Numbered from the stretch's first letter, positions 1 to 8,879 are shown. The stretch: 64,000 bases of DNA from Mesorhizobium sp. M1D.F.Ca.ET.043.01.1.1 (GCF_003952385.1 NZ_CP034444.1:1798001-1862000), one strand, 5' to 3'. The notes: generated from the sequence alone by a model not told the origin. Made by a program: numbers and translations.

Positions 1-189
1 GAGGCCTCGCAATAGGTCAGCCTCGTCGGTGGTGCCATCATCAAAAACCTGGATGACTTCCGCCAGTTGATCCCGCTGTTCCCGGTCTTTCTTGGAAAGT
101 CTTCTCTCATTGCGTAGCCGATCAAATACTCGCTGGAGCAAATCCAGATCAGCAGGTCCGTAGACACCACCGCAACGCCACAATGACAT
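1..189 (-). CDS. Small hypothetical protein, C-terminus cut by window edge
   Basis: An ATG at 187-189 (minus strand) opens a frame that stays open for 63 codons to the window edge, so the C-terminus is missing. The protein contains the stretch PADLDLLQRVFDRLRNERRL and is acidic and helical after it. It is clearly paralogous to the complete 65-residue protein at 27260-27457, which shares PADLDLLQRVFDRL almost unchanged. The sequence just upstream of both genes is also related (213-327 and 27592-27704), so gene and flank were copied together. No function is recognised. The existence of the gene is supported by conservation of the protein between the two copies. Confidence 0.6.
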   Translation of the reverse strand, partial: MSLWRCGGVYGPADLDLLQRVFDRLRNERRLSKKDREQRDQLAEVIQVFDDGTTDEADLLRGL

Positions 190-212
190 GGCCGCCGCCT
201 TTTAACACCATA

Positions 213-327
213 GCGGCCCGGCAGGCTGACGGGGTAGGCCAGCAAACGCCGGGCCTAACCGGCGCTGCTGTCGGGGGCGAGCGCGGCGCCGGCTTACGGT
301 AAATATACGCCTTTGCTAATGTGTCAG
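213..327. repeat. Diverged repeat, copy 1 (partner at 27592-27704)
   Basis: About 110 bases, with shared blocks such as GGGGTAGGCCAG and CGCCGGGCCTA. They align with 27592-27704 in the same orientation, next to the two copies of the small minus-strand gene. The rest of 190-887 has no convincing gene: the frames there are unlike known proteins and overlap on both strands. Confidence 0.55.
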
Positions 328-887
328 TTACGCATCCATAAGGCGGGGAGCTGCCTCACTCTTTAGAGTGCCCTTCCCGCGCGCGCATAGCCCTCGCGAT
401 CGCCAGTTCAGCCTCGACTTTCAACGGTTGCAGCCAGGGCGCGTTAATTTTCTCTCAGTGGGAGGGAGGGGACGTGCCTAAGGATATGGATACCTATGAA
501 ACAAAATGGATTTGGTTGAGGCGCTTCCCCATTGAACGGGCTTATGGAATCCGCTCTCGATGCGGCCATCCGACCGTCTGACGAAACCGCCAAAGGCAAG
601 CTGTTTCGTTGCCGATGGATTTGCTGTCTAGCTTTGCCCCGCATCTGTGGGGCCGCACGCGACCAGCATGGAACTCGCGCAACGAGTCGTCTCTCTTCCG
701 CACGGCACCAAACGCGATCTGCTAGCCTGGTCAAGAAAATGGCGGACTTGGAGCGTGGGGGGTGCACCAAAGGGCAATGGGGGCAGCTAGTCCTGCCCCC
801 ATTCTCTTCCAGAGAACAGGCTAACCTCAAAGCGAGGACTTTCCAGGGGAGCAGGTCAGGGGCTCCCCGTTCCAAGACCGGCAGATG

Positions 888-913
888 GGAACCGCCACCC
901 CAGAACCTACGTT
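888..913 (+). promoter_or_regulatory. EcfG-type general stress promoter for the DUF3008 gene
   Basis: GGAAC at 888-892, a 17-base spacer and CGTT at 910-913 match the alphaproteobacterial sigma-EcfG consensus GGAAC-N16/17-CGTT exactly. It sits about 50 bases before the DUF3008 start codon, which suits a stress-induced small protein. Confidence 0.75.
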
Positions 914-960
914 ATCCGGAGTTCTCAAAGGGTGAGACAGAGAGAAAAAGGAACGAGCAG

Positions 961-1143
961 ATGCCTGCTAAATCCAAGGCCCAGCAGATGGCCGCCGGCG
1001 CAGCCCTTGCAGCGAAGCGCGGAGAAAAAAAGAAAAGCGAACTTAAGGGCGCTTCCAAGAGCATGGAGAAGTCCATGAGCGAAAAAGAACTCGATAAGAT
1101 GGCTTCGACAAAGCGAAAGGGAAAACCACAGAAAAAGTCTTGA
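961..1143 (+). CDS. DUF3008 family small basic stress protein
   Basis: A 60-residue, lysine-rich protein beginning MPAKSKAQQMAAGAALAAKR and ending in a KRKGKP tail, as in DUF3008 proteins. The ATG at 961 is preceded by an AAGGA-type ribosome site. The frame is open further upstream, but that extension is unlike the family and would cross the promoter, so the short form was chosen. The biochemical role of DUF3008 is unknown. The perfect EcfG promoter at 888-913 suggests induction in the general stress response. The family call is from memory of its conserved N-terminus and length. Confidence 0.85.
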   Translation: MPAKSKAQQMAAGAALAAKRGEKKKSELKGASKSMEKSMSEKELDKMASTKRKGKPQKKS

Positions 1144-1245
1144 GCCGCGAATGACATTCAAAGGGGCCGTGGACGCGGTGCTACGTTGGGTGGTTTGGTC
1201 GAGGACTTGGTCGAACATCAATAAAGCCGTCCGCGGGATAGAGCC

Positions 1246-2763
1246 ATGCAGCACGGGGCCATGAGTGGTGCGGCCATGGGGCGAGGCCAGCGTGAGCCAG
1301 CCGACGGCGATATTGTCCGCGAGCAAGCCGTCCTCTTTCGCCTCACCGACCGACTTTACCGCGCCAACGGCCTTGGCGAGATCTACGATGCAGCGCTGGA
1401 CGCCATATGCGACGCCCTCGGCTCCTCTCGCGCCTCGATCCTGAGATTTGACAAACACGGCGTCATGAGCTTCGTCGCGTGGCGCTCACTCTCTGAAGAA
1501 TATCGCAAGGCTGTCAGCGGCCACACACCGTGGACCAGCAGTGAGCGCGACGCCAAGCCCATCTTTGTCGAGGATATTCGTCTCAGCGGTGAATCTCGGC
1601 AACTCATCGATACGGTCCTTGGCGAGGGGATCGAAGCGCTGGCCTTTATCCCGCTTGCCGGCTCCCGCGAGCTCATCGGCAAGTTCATGGTCTACTATCC
1701 AGCATCCCATCGCTTCGCCGATCGTGAACGCGAACTTGCGTTGACCATTGCCCGTCAGCTCGGGTTTGCGATCGAACGGGAGCGGGCGGAAACCATCGCG
1801 ACGCGACTGAGCGCGCTCGTGGAATCCTCGGATGATGCAATCATCGCGACCGATATGGATGGCATCGTCACGGACTGGAACCGTGGCGCCGAGCGTCTCT
1901 ACGGCTACGGCCGCGAGGAAATTATCGGACGTCCGCTCATGTTGCTGATACCACCCGATCGCCAGAACGAGGATCGGGAGATCCTGGCGCGCATTCGCAA
2001 TGGAGAGCATGTCGAGCATTTCGAGACCGTTCGCCTGCGCAAGGATGGCAGAACCGTTCCCATCTCTTTGACCGTTTCCCCAATCGCGGACGCGTCTGGC
2101 GCAATTGTCGGTGTCTCCAAGATCGCCCGTGACATTTCCGAGCGGCTACGCGCGCAAGAGCAACGGGAGCTGCTGCTTCGCGAGATGGATCACCGCGTGA
2201 AGAATCTCTTTGCCATCGCAAAAACCATCGTCAATTTGAGCGCGCCAGCCGCTGATACGCCGGGCGCGCTCGCCTCCACCGTTTCTGACCGCCTCGGCGC
2301 CCTCGCGCGGGCGCATGCGATGACGATGCTCCGCGCGACTGGCCCGTCTGTTCAGGTCGCGACGAGCCTACATGCATTGATCGCCGCAATCCTCGAGCCA
2401 TACCGCCAGGGAACTGACGAGCATCCCCGCTTCGCGATCAGTGGCATCGATATGCCCCTGCCTCCAGCGATGATCACGCCGCTTTCTCTCCTGCTACACG
2501 AATTCGCCACCAACGCTGCCAAGCATGGCAGCCTCTCGGCGGCCGCCGGCTCAATAGAGATCGCCTGCTCCAATAGGGACGGTAAGGTAGCTGTCCAGTG
2601 GAGAGAGGTAGGAGGACCATCTCCTGTCGCAACCGAAGACGAAGGTTTCGGGAGCCGCTTGATCCGCGCCGCAGCGAGTGAGCTTGGCGGAGTCGTGCGA
2701 GATTGGGATCCCGCCGGGGTTGTTGTTGAACTCACGATCGATATTGAAAGATTCTCGGCCTGA
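1246..2763 (+). CDS. HWE-family sensor histidine kinase (GAF-PAS-HWE)
   Basis: A 505-residue cytoplasmic sensor kinase with no membrane segment. A GAF domain covers about residues 30-170, a PAS domain about 185-300 and an HWE kinase core about 305-505. The phosphoacceptor is H316 in EMDHRVKN; the N box is seen as HEFATNAAKHG and the glycine-rich lid as EGFGSRLI. HWE kinases often feed PhyR-type or single-domain response regulators, and some control the EcfG general stress response; no response regulator is adjacent, so the partner is unknown. It points toward the minus-strand gene that ends at 2779. A truncated relative lies at 15125-15835. Several in-frame ATG codons near the start make the exact N-terminus uncertain. 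Confidence 0.9.
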   Translation: MQHGAMSGAAMGRGQREPADGDIVREQAVLFRLTDRLYRANGLGEIYDAALDAICDALGSSRASILRFDKHGVMSFVAWRSLSEEYRKAVSGHTPWTSSERDAKPIFVEDIRLSGESRQLIDTVLGEGIEALAFIPLAGSRELIGKFMVYYPASHRFADRERELALTIARQLGFAIERERAETIATRLSALVESSDDAIIATDMDGIVTDWNRGAERLYGYGREEIIGRPLMLLIPPDRQNEDREILARIRNGEHVEHFETVRLRKDGRTVPISLTVSPIADASGAIVGVSKIARDISERLRAQEQRELLLREMDHRVKNLFAIAKTIVNLSAPAADTPGALASTVSDRLGALARAHAMTMLRATGPSVQVATSLHALIAAILEPYRQGTDEHPRFAISGIDMPLPPAMITPLSLLLHEFATNAAKHGSLSAAAGSIEIACSNRDGKVAVQWREVGGPSPVATEDEGFGSRLIRAAASELGGVVRDWDPAGVVVELTIDIERFSA

Positions 2764-2778
2764 CGCCCGAGCGGCTTG

Positions 2779-3420
2779 TCAGCGCAGCAGCCCATCGCTC
2801 TCAAAATCTTCCCAACCGCACAGTTTGGCCTTGGAGCTTTCGTCTGGGCGGCCATTCCTGGCTGAATTGGGAGCGTCAAGACCCCTCTTCCGCGCGCGCT
2901 TTAGGGCCGCCTTTGTGGCGGCACGCCGCCGGTTCTCTGCGGCCGTCGCTGCGTCCTCTTCGCGCCAAATGGTGACCAGGTCGCGGTCCAGCACATCTTC
3001 GATGTAGCGCGGATCGAAGACGTGAAAGGTGATCTTCCTGGCGCGGCCGCGAAGTTTGACCGTTCGCGTTCCGGCGCTCTGCAAACGACCGTCCTTCAGC
3101 CAGCGGCGCCTCTCACCCTGCTTGATCGTCAGGATGTCCTCGACCTCGCGCGGGATCACCGGCAAGTCTTCGATGTCGCGCATGGCCTCGGACACGATCG
3201 CTGCGGCCGCCTGCATATCGGCATCGGAGCCATCTGGCAGGCGCAGGGTCAGAACGCGTGATTCAATGTGGAGCAGCTTCCTCTGAGCCGCAGAAAAGCG
3301 AGCGCGGATCTCGAGGAAAATACCCCTCGCCCTTATCGACGATCCAAGCGTTGCCGCGGGGGACAGCGGCCACTCGGCAATCAGCTTGCCAGTTGGGGGA
3401 TTTTTCCGGCGGATGGGCAT
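2779..3420 (-). CDS. Conserved hypothetical protein, basic
   Basis: A 213-residue protein, rich in Arg, Lys and Ala toward the C-terminus (AATKAALKRARKRGL), with a central segment IPREVEDILTIKQGERRRWL. No transmembrane segment or signal peptide is seen. I do not recognise a named domain, although similar proteins are, to my memory, common in Mesorhizobium and relatives. ATG at 3420 has AAGG just upstream and was preferred to a TTG at 3456. The gene converges on the HWE kinase with 15 bases between stop codons. The basic tail could mean nucleic-acid binding, which is inference only. Confidence 0.7.
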   Translation of the reverse strand: MPIRRKNPPTGKLIAEWPLSPAATLGSSIRARGIFLEIRARFSAAQRKLLHIESRVLTLRLPDGSDADMQAAAAIVSEAMRDIEDLPVIPREVEDILTIKQGERRRWLKDGRLQSAGTRTVKLRGRARKITFHVFDPRYIEDVLDRDLVTIWREEDAATAAENRRRAATKAALKRARKRGLDAPNSARNGRPDESSKAKLCGWEDFESDGLLR

Positions 3421-3528
3421 GACCTTTAGATCGGTCTCCGATCCAGTGCGTTTCAATACGGCGGCCTGAAGCCTGGCCGGTGGCCCCAGAATATTCCGCC
3501 TAGTCGAAGCACCTTTGGTGAAAGCGAG

Positions 3529-3705
3529 CTATTTGGAGTCGGATTCGATGCCGACGGCATCGCCGTCGCCATGCACCGCGTCACGGTCCCAATCGTTTGT
3601 CTTGCCGGGGGTTTTGGCCGCCGCCTCCCGCCTTTCCTGAGCTTTGTCTTTGCGCGGCTTGCGCTCCTGTTTGTCTCTGTATCTCAATCTCTCATTGCCG
3701 GGCAT
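3529..3705 (-). CDS. Small highly charged hypothetical protein
   Basis: A 58-residue protein that starts MPGNERLRYRDKQERKPRKD, is dense in Lys, Arg, Glu and Asp, and ends with an acidic tail. The ATG at 3705 is preceded by a strong GGGAGG ribosome site. The frame is open upstream but only the short form has translation signals. It resembles the short charged stress proteins of rhizobia in composition; no function is known. It is divergent from the exonuclease III gene, and an EcfG-like box on the minus strand lies at 3736-3760. Confidence 0.65.
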   Translation of the reverse strand: MPGNERLRYRDKQERKPRKDKAQERREAAAKTPGKTNDWDRDAVHGDGDAVGIESDSK

Positions 3706-3735
3706 GCAAACCTCCCTTGATGGGCCACCGAACTC

Positions 3736-3760
3736 AACCGGCAGGCGCGACAACAGTTCC
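3736..3760 (-). promoter_or_regulatory. EcfG-like promoter, imperfect -10
   Basis: Read on the minus strand: GGAAC (3760-3756), 16 bases, then GGTT (3739-3736) instead of CGTT. It is correctly placed for the small gene starting at 3705. One mismatch lowers the confidence. Confidence 0.4.
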
Positions 3761-3767
3761 AGGAAGT

Positions 3768-3793
3768 TGAACCCGGCGCCAGCGCCTTGCGTT
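3768..3793 (+). promoter_or_regulatory. EcfG-like promoter before exonuclease III
   Basis: TGAAC (one mismatch to GGAAC), a 17-base spacer and CGTT at 3790-3793. Transcription would begin near 3800, about 23 bases before the GTG start at 3823. It lies back to back with the minus-strand box at 3736-3760. Confidence 0.45.
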
Positions 3794-3822
3794 GGTTCAT
3801 GAAGCCACTCAGGGAGAGAAAT

Positions 3823-4593
3823 GTGACCCGGATCGCGACATTCAACGTCAATGGTGTCAACGGCCGCCTGCCGGTGCTCCTGAAGTGGCTTGGCCAGACC
3901 AGCTACGACGTGATTTGCCTGCAGGAATTGAAAACCTCTGACGACAAATTTCCGATTGAGGCGATCCGGGACGCCGGATACGGCGCTATATGGCATGGCC
4001 AGAAATCCTACAACGGCGTGGCGATACTGGCGCGCGGGAGGGATCCGCTCGAGCGCCGCCGCGGCTTGCCTGGCGATCCGGACGACACGCACAGCCGCTA
4101 TCTCGAAGCGGAGATCGATGACCTAGTCGTCGGCTGCATTTACCTGCCCAACGGCAATCCCGCGCCAGGCCCCAAGTTCGATTACAAGCTCCGCTGGTTC
4201 GAACGTCTCGTCACCTATAGCAAATCGCTGCTGGGTGATCGCACCGTGCTCTGTGGTGACTTTAACGTCGTCCCAACCGAGATCGACGCCGTAGTGCCGG
4301 CGCGCTGGCTGGGCGACGCCGTCTTCTTTCCGGAAAGCAGGAACGTCTACGCTCGCATGCTGAGCCTGGGCTGGGTGGATGCGATGCGACGGATCCACCC
4401 GGGCAAGGGCATCTATACCTATTGGAACTTCTCCTATCGCGGCGGCTACGATCGAAGCTCCGGCTTGCGGATGGATCATTTGCTTGTAAGCCTATCACTG
4501 GCGGAGACCATTCGAAATGCTGGCGTCGATGTCGAGACACGTGGCTGGGAAAGGCCGAGTGACCACGCACCCGCCTGGATCGACATAGGCTGA
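3823..4593 (+). CDS. xth: Exodeoxyribonuclease III (AP endonuclease, Xth family)
   Basis: An endonuclease/exonuclease/phosphatase-fold enzyme of 256 residues, the usual size for Xth, that incises DNA at abasic sites in base-excision repair. Visible motifs in order are FNVNGVNG, the metal-binding glutamate in LQELK, YLPNG, the GDFNVVPTEID block, RMDHLL, and the catalytic histidine in PSDHAP. GTG at 3823 was chosen because GGGAGAG lies just before it and the resulting N-terminus MTRIATFNVNG matches the family. Upstream ATG 3799 and TTG 3787 would add residues not typical of Xth. An EcfG-like promoter precedes it, consistent with a stress-induced, second-copy repair nuclease. Confidence 0.92.
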   Translation: MTRIATFNVNGVNGRLPVLLKWLGQTSYDVICLQELKTSDDKFPIEAIRDAGYGAIWHGQKSYNGVAILARGRDPLERRRGLPGDPDDTHSRYLEAEIDDLVVGCIYLPNGNPAPGPKFDYKLRWFERLVTYSKSLLGDRTVLCGDFNVVPTEIDAVVPARWLGDAVFFPESRNVYARMLSLGWVDAMRRIHPGKGIYTYWNFSYRGGYDRSSGLRMDHLLVSLSLAETIRNAGVDVETRGWERPSDHAPAWIDIG

Positions 4594-5713
4594 TACGGCC
4601 GCCTGTCCTGGCACCGCCACCAGATATGAAACTCGTCAAATCGACCAGGGAAATTGCCTGCCGGATATCGCACCACCTGGAATTATCCATCAGCCGATCG
4701 AAATAGCGGCGGGCGGCGACGAGTTCCAGGCTCGCTCGGCCGCGCCGGTCGATCGCATGGCTTGGCCCACGCTTTGTTGCCCCAGCCGAAGACCTGCACG
4801 TCCTCCTCCGCAAAGCCGCCTTCGACCATGACCTGTTCTAGCCCTGCCGGACATATCGGCGGCTCTGTGCGAGGCAATGGGCTATGGCGCGATCTCAGCA
4901 ACGATGAGGAGTATCCGCTGATGGTGTCGGCGTTCGCGAAGAAACGGGCTCGCCTTTGGCCCGGGGAAGCCGATATAGGTCGGGAACGGACCGACCGTTT
5001 TCCAGGGTTGAAAGCCGGCAGATGCATTCCGGCATGGCACCAACCGCTCTGGCAGCGCGCCCAAGCGGCCAGCGGGCGGGCAGTAGTGGGCGTCCAGACA
5101 CTCATGGGAGCGCGGCGGTCCGAGATGGTCCGAACCATGAGCGAAGGTATTTCCGCCGACCGGATAGCCCCTGTCGAGATCATTGCCCGATGGCGGTGAT
5201 ACCTGCGTGTAGTTCTGGCATGAAGCGTTGCCCCTTCGGGTCAGGAAAAATGATTTGCCCTTCTCATGCAAATTCGCTTTGGATGAGCAGCAGCGCAACG
5301 ACCATCCGCTACGGTGCATCCCCCCTCGTTGTTGAACTTCAACCGGTTCCCACACTTGCTATTTATGCGACGTTCGAAGCACAAAGGGCGAACGTTGAGA
5401 GGGCATTGTGCGTTTTTGACATCAATAGGCCTGCCCATTCCGTCAGTTCCGGTGATCAATAGCAATGGCTGGAACGGGGCCGTGAGATGACAGTCTGCTT
5501 CCGGAGGAATACCTAAGATAGCGGTCATTCGCATCTCCGCTGCCGCTACCAAAATAGAAACTTGCTGCGGTGTGCGAACTAATTGCAAAATGGTTCGATG
5601 GAGCTGAGCTGTGAGGCCAACCCCCCTCCAAACATCGCTCGAGTCCGCAGAATACCTCATAACCAATGTGCCTAAGGCGAGCTGGCACGAGAGATTTCAG
5701 CCTAGTTTAGCGA
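4594..5713. other. Gene-poor stretch of 1.1 kb
   Basis: No intact gene is convincing. Long frames occur on both strands but do not look like proteins and lack ribosome sites. A minus-strand patch near 4760-4840 reads as plausible protein (VEGGFAEEDVQVFGWGNKAW) and then loses frame, so a decayed gene is possible. Repeat copy A lies at 5354-5459. Confidence 0.5.
5354..5459. repeat. Dispersed ~108-bp intergenic repeat, copy A
   Basis: It aligns with 20941-21048 over its whole length, and its start aligns with 30477-30519. The conserved core is TATGCGACKTTCGRAGCRCA (5364-5383). All three copies are intergenic and in the same orientation. Confidence 0.6.
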
Positions 5714-7036
5714 TCAGGGCAAAGCTTGATCGACGGCTTCGCCGAGACGCTCGACGATCGCGTCGATGGCGGCAACGTCGCAGATGAAGGGCGGCGCCAG
5801 GAGCACATGGTCGCCGTTGGCGCCATCGATCGTGCCGCCCATCGGGTAGACGAGAAGACCGTTTGCCATGGCCGCCTTCTTGATGCGCGCATGCAGCTTG
5901 CGCTTCGGATCGAAAGGCTGCTTGGTCGAAGGGTCCTCGACAAGCTCGACGCCCATGAACAGGCCGCGCCCGCGAATATCGCCGATATGGGGATGGTTGC
6001 CGAAGCGCTCGCCGAGCCTGCGCGCCAGATGCGCGCCCATCGCCTTCACATTGTCGAGCAGCCTGTCGCGGGCGATGACGTCCTGAACGGCGAGTGCCGC
6101 GGCGCAGGCCATCGGATGGCAGATATAGGTGTGGCCATGCTGGAAGAGGCCCGAACCATTCGCGAAGGCGTCGAAGATCTTTCGGCTGAGCAGCACTGCA
6201 CCGATCGGCTGATAGCCGCCGCCCAGCCCCTTGGCGACTGTCATCAGGTCGGGAGCGACGCCATCCTGCTCGCAGGCGTGCAACGTGCCGGTGCGGCCCA
6301 TGCCGCACATCACTTCGTCGAGGATCAGGAGCACGCCATGGCGATCGCAAATCTTGCGGACGCGGCGCAAATAGTCTGCCACCGGCGGCACCGCGCCGGC
6401 CGTCGCGCCCACCACCGTTTCGGCAACGAAGGCCATGACCGTCTCCGGTCCGAGCGCGATGATCTTGTCTTCCAGCGCCTGCGCCGCGCGCGCGGCATAG
6501 TCTTCATCCGTCTCCCCGGCTTCCTGGAAACGATAGGCGAAGCATGGGTCGATGTGATGGGTTTCGATGAGCAGCGGCCGGAACTGGGCGCGCCGCCATT
6601 CATTGCCGCCGGTCGCGAGAGCGCCGAGCGTGTTGCCATGATAGCTCTGCTTGCGTGCGATGATGTTGCGGCGCTGCGGCTGGCCGATCTCGACAAAATA
6701 TTGCCGCGCCATCTTGAGCGCCGCCTCGACCGCCTCCGAGCCACCGGAGACGAAATAGGCATGGCTGATGCCGGCCGGCGCGTCGGCGACCAGCCGGTCG
6801 GCGAGTGCTTCGGCAACGTCGCTGGTGAAGAAGCTGGTGTGGGCATAGGCCAGCGTGTCGGCCTGCCGATGCATGGCGGCGATGACATCGGGATGGCCGT
6901 GGCCGAGACAGGAAACAGCAGCGCCACCAGACGCGTCGATATAGGCGCGCCCGTTGCTGTCGAAGAGCTCGATGCCCTTGCCGCCACTCGCGACGGGGAG
7001 CGTGGCGTTGATCTGGCGATGCAGGATATGGGTCAT
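5714..7036 (-). CDS. Class III (omega) PLP-dependent aminotransferase
   Basis: A 440-residue fold-type I aminotransferase of the acetylornithine/omega-amino acid group. Seen in order: the N-terminal YIDASGG region, cofactor-phosphate contact FVSGGSEAVEAALK, the ring-stacking segment SYHGNT, the LILDEVMCGMGRTG block with the PLP-binding aspartate, and the Schiff-base lysine K269 in TVAKGLGGGY. It transfers an amino group from an amine or beta/omega-amino acid to a keto acceptor. It overlaps the RpiR regulator upstream by ATGA (7033-7036), so the two are co-transcribed. The neighbouring BKACE, amino-acid importer and C45 enzyme suggest a beta-amino acid as donor, giving a beta-keto acid; this is inference. 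Confidence 0.93.
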   Translation of the reverse strand: MTHILHRQINATLPVASGGKGIELFDSNGRAYIDASGGAAVSCLGHGHPDVIAAMHRQADTLAYAHTSFFTSDVAEALADRLVADAPAGISHAYFVSGGSEAVEAALKMARQYFVEIGQPQRRNIIARKQSYHGNTLGALATGGNEWRRAQFRPLLIETHHIDPCFAYRFQEAGETDEDYAARAAQALEDKIIALGPETVMAFVAETVVGATAGAVPPVADYLRRVRKICDRHGVLLILDEVMCGMGRTGTLHACEQDGVAPDLMTVAKGLGGGYQPIGAVLLSRKIFDAFANGSGLFQHGHTYICHPMACAAALAVQDVIARDRLLDNVKAMGAHLARRLGERFGNHPHIGDIRGRGLFMGVELVEDPSTKQPFDPKRKLHARIKKAAMANGLLVYPMGGTIDGANGDHVLLAPPFICDVAAIDAIVERLGEAVDQALP

Positions 7037-7923
7037 GATTTCCTCCGGCCGCGCGGCGGCAAGATGTGGATGTCGAGTTGCGAGAGCTGGTCCTCGGTGC
7101 GGCGGATGGCGGCGAGCGCCTTGTCCCCGCCCTTGCCGGCGATCAGCGCCGCCAGGATCTCACCGACGACGAAGGCCGGCGCCATGGCATGGAAGAAGGA
7201 CGGGCTTTCCGTCGGCACCAGCACCGACAGCGCGGCGAGGCCAACGAGCGGCGACACGGCGCTGTCGGTCAGCGCGATCACCGGCACGCCGCCCGCAGCG
7301 GCGCGACGGGCAAGATCGACGGTCAGCCTGGTGTAGGGAGCGACGCTGACCACGAACAGGACGTCTTCCGAAGTCGCAAGGCGAATGGCGTCGGTGCCGG
7401 CTCCCGATGCGCCGTCCAGCATTACCGCCTTCTCGCCGAGGAAGGACATGACATAGGAAAAATGCGCGACGACCGGATGGCTGGAGCGCAGCCCTAGGCA
7501 GAATATCCGGCATGCTGCGTAGAGCCGCTCGGCCGCCGCAGCAAGCGTGTCGAGCTGTTCGGGTTCGCCAAGCCATGCGATCTGCTCCGAGAGCGACCTC
7601 ACCATTTCGCCGGCCAAGGCCCGATCGCCGACCTCGCTTTGCCGCGCCAGTTGCACGCCGGCCTTGCCGGCAAAGCCGAGCTCGCCCTGTCGCATGGCAT
7701 TGGCGTAGAGCGAGCGCAGCGGCTCGTAGCCGTCGAAACCCAGCCGCTTGGCCAGGCGCACCATCGTCCAGGGCTGTAGGCCAGCGCGGCGCGCCTGCTC
7801 GCGCATGGACAGCAGAGCGACGTCCTCGGGATTTTCCAAGAGATAGCGGGCGGCGTCCTGCAACTGCGAGGGCAGGCTGTCGAAGGCCTCGACAATGGCG
7901 TCGGTAAGTGGCGCGCGGGTCAT
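7033..7923 (-). CDS. MurR/RpiR family transcriptional regulator (HTH-SIS)
   Basis: A 296-residue RpiR-type regulator. The N-terminal HTH covers about residues 1-80, with the recognition region WTMVRLAKRLGFDGYEPLR. A SIS sugar-isomerase-like ligand domain follows at about 125-260, with FCLGLRSSH and the ALTDSAVSPL block. Such proteins usually bind a phosphosugar or a related small metabolite and repress or activate catabolic genes. It is divergent from the BKACE gene, and the intervening DNA holds a perfect GTGCAA-N6-TTGCAC palindrome (7953-7970), probably its operator. It is translationally coupled to the aminotransferase. A second RpiR gene closes the same cluster at 12224-13141. Confidence 0.92.
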   Translation of the reverse strand: MTRAPLTDAIVEAFDSLPSQLQDAARYLLENPEDVALLSMREQARRAGLQPWTMVRLAKRLGFDGYEPLRSLYANAMRQGELGFAGKAGVQLARQSEVGDRALAGEMVRSLSEQIAWLGEPEQLDTLAAAAERLYAACRIFCLGLRSSHPVVAHFSYVMSFLGEKAVMLDGASGAGTDAIRLATSEDVLFVVSVAPYTRLTVDLARRAAAGGVPVIALTDSAVSPLVGLAALSVLVPTESPSFFHAMAPAFVVGEILAALIAGKGGDKALAAIRRTEDQLSQLDIHILPPRGRRKS

Positions 7924-7952
7924 GCCACGACCATAGACGCGAATGCGGGATC

Positions 7953-7970
7953 GTGCAATATATGTTGCAC
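7953..7970. promoter_or_regulatory. Perfect inverted repeat, probable RpiR operator
   Basis: GTGCAA-N6-TTGCAC lies in the divergent gap between the RpiR gene (start 7923) and BKACE (start 8003). It would let one regulator control both directions. Related TGCAA/TTGCA half-sites recur at 8844-8855. Confidence 0.6.
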
Positions 7971-8002
7971 AACTTGTCTACAAGCAACAAATGGAGCAAT
8001 CC

Positions 8003-8830
8003 ATGCCGAACCAAAATCGAGTGGCGATCGCCGTGGCGCCAAATGGCGGCCGGCGCACCAAAGCCGATCACCCGGCCCTGCCGATCACCCCAGATGAGTT
8101 GGCTGATGTGGCCGCCGCCTCCCTCGATGCCGGCGCCGCCATGATCCATGTCCATGTCCGCGACCGCGACGGACACCATTTGCTCGACGCCGAGGTCTAC
8201 CGGGCTGCGACCGCAGCGATCAGGGCCAGCGTCGGCGACAGGCTCGTTCTCCAGATCACCAGCGAGGCGCTGGGCCTCTATCGGCCCGAAGAGCAGATGC
8301 GGGTGGTGCTGGAAACGCAGCCAGAGGCGGTTTCGCTTGCCTTGCGCGAACTCGTGCCCGACCCGATGCACGAAGCAGGTTTCGCAGCGTTCCTCGAAAC
8401 GCTGCGGGTGGAAAAAGTCACGCCGCAGATCATCCTCTATACGCCCGAGGAGGCGATCTATCTCGCGGCGCTCGCGGGTCGCGGCCTGATCCCGTTCGAC
8501 AATCTGCCGGTTCTCTACGTGCTCGGCCGCTACACGGTCGGGCAGACATCGCGCCCCGCCGACCTGCTGCCGTTCCTGGCGCCTGGCATCCCCGCCGCGA
8601 GGCACTGGATGGTGTGTGCCTTCGGCAGCCAGGAGGCGGCATGCGTGACGACCGCGGCGTTGCTTGGGGGGCATGCACGCGTTGGTTTCGAGAACAATCT
8701 TCTTCTCCCCGATGGGACGCTGGCTTCCGGAAACCAGGACCTCGTCGTGGCCACAAGGCGGGCAGTCGAAGCCTGCGGGCTGACGCTCGCCGATGCGGAC
8801 GCGTTGCGAAGCCAGTGGTCGGATGCCTAA
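8003..8830 (+). CDS. BKACE family beta-keto acid cleavage enzyme (DUF849)
   Basis: A 275-residue TIM-barrel enzyme of the 3-keto-5-aminohexanoate cleavage (BKACE, formerly DUF849) family. These zinc enzymes condense a beta-keto acid with acetyl-CoA to give acetoacetate and a new acyl-CoA. The family start IAVAPNGGRR with ITPDELADVA, the metal pair H49/H51 in HVHVRD, and the C-terminal RVGFENN block are visible. ATG at 8003 has GGAG about 7 bases upstream; the longer frame from 7943 would run through the operator palindrome. It lies between the RpiR-aminotransferase pair and the importer genes. The amino product of the aminotransferase could be its substrate, which is inference. Confidence 0.9.
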   Translation: MPNQNRVAIAVAPNGGRRTKADHPALPITPDELADVAAASLDAGAAMIHVHVRDRDGHHLLDAEVYRAATAAIRASVGDRLVLQITSEALGLYRPEEQMRVVLETQPEAVSLALRELVPDPMHEAGFAAFLETLRVEKVTPQIILYTPEEAIYLAALAGRGLIPFDNLPVLYVLGRYTVGQTSRPADLLPFLAPGIPAARHWMVCAFGSQEAACVTTAALLGGHARVGFENNLLLPDGTLASGNQDLVVATRRAVEACGLTLADADALRSQWSDA

Positions 8831-8843
8831 TGCATCGGCATTC

Positions 8844-8879
8844 TGCAAATTTGCAATGCATTTTATAATATAATGCATT
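8844..8879. promoter_or_regulatory. AT-rich palindromes before the importer operon
   Basis: The perfect palindrome TGCAAATTTGCA (8844-8855) is followed immediately by AATGCATT-N9-AATGCATT (8855-8879). The stretch is far more AT-rich than its surroundings and lies about 70 bases before the binding-protein gene. The shared TGCAA/TTGCA motif links it to the palindrome at 7953-7970. Confidence 0.55.

Noticed and set aside
444..875. 143-codon minus-strand open frame
   Set aside because: No ribosome site or family resemblance, and mirrored by plus-strand frames in GC-rich DNA.
5726..7336. 536-codon plus-strand open frame
   Set aside because: Antisense to the well-supported aminotransferase and RpiR genes; high GC gives long mirror frames. 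The sequence has no known family pattern.
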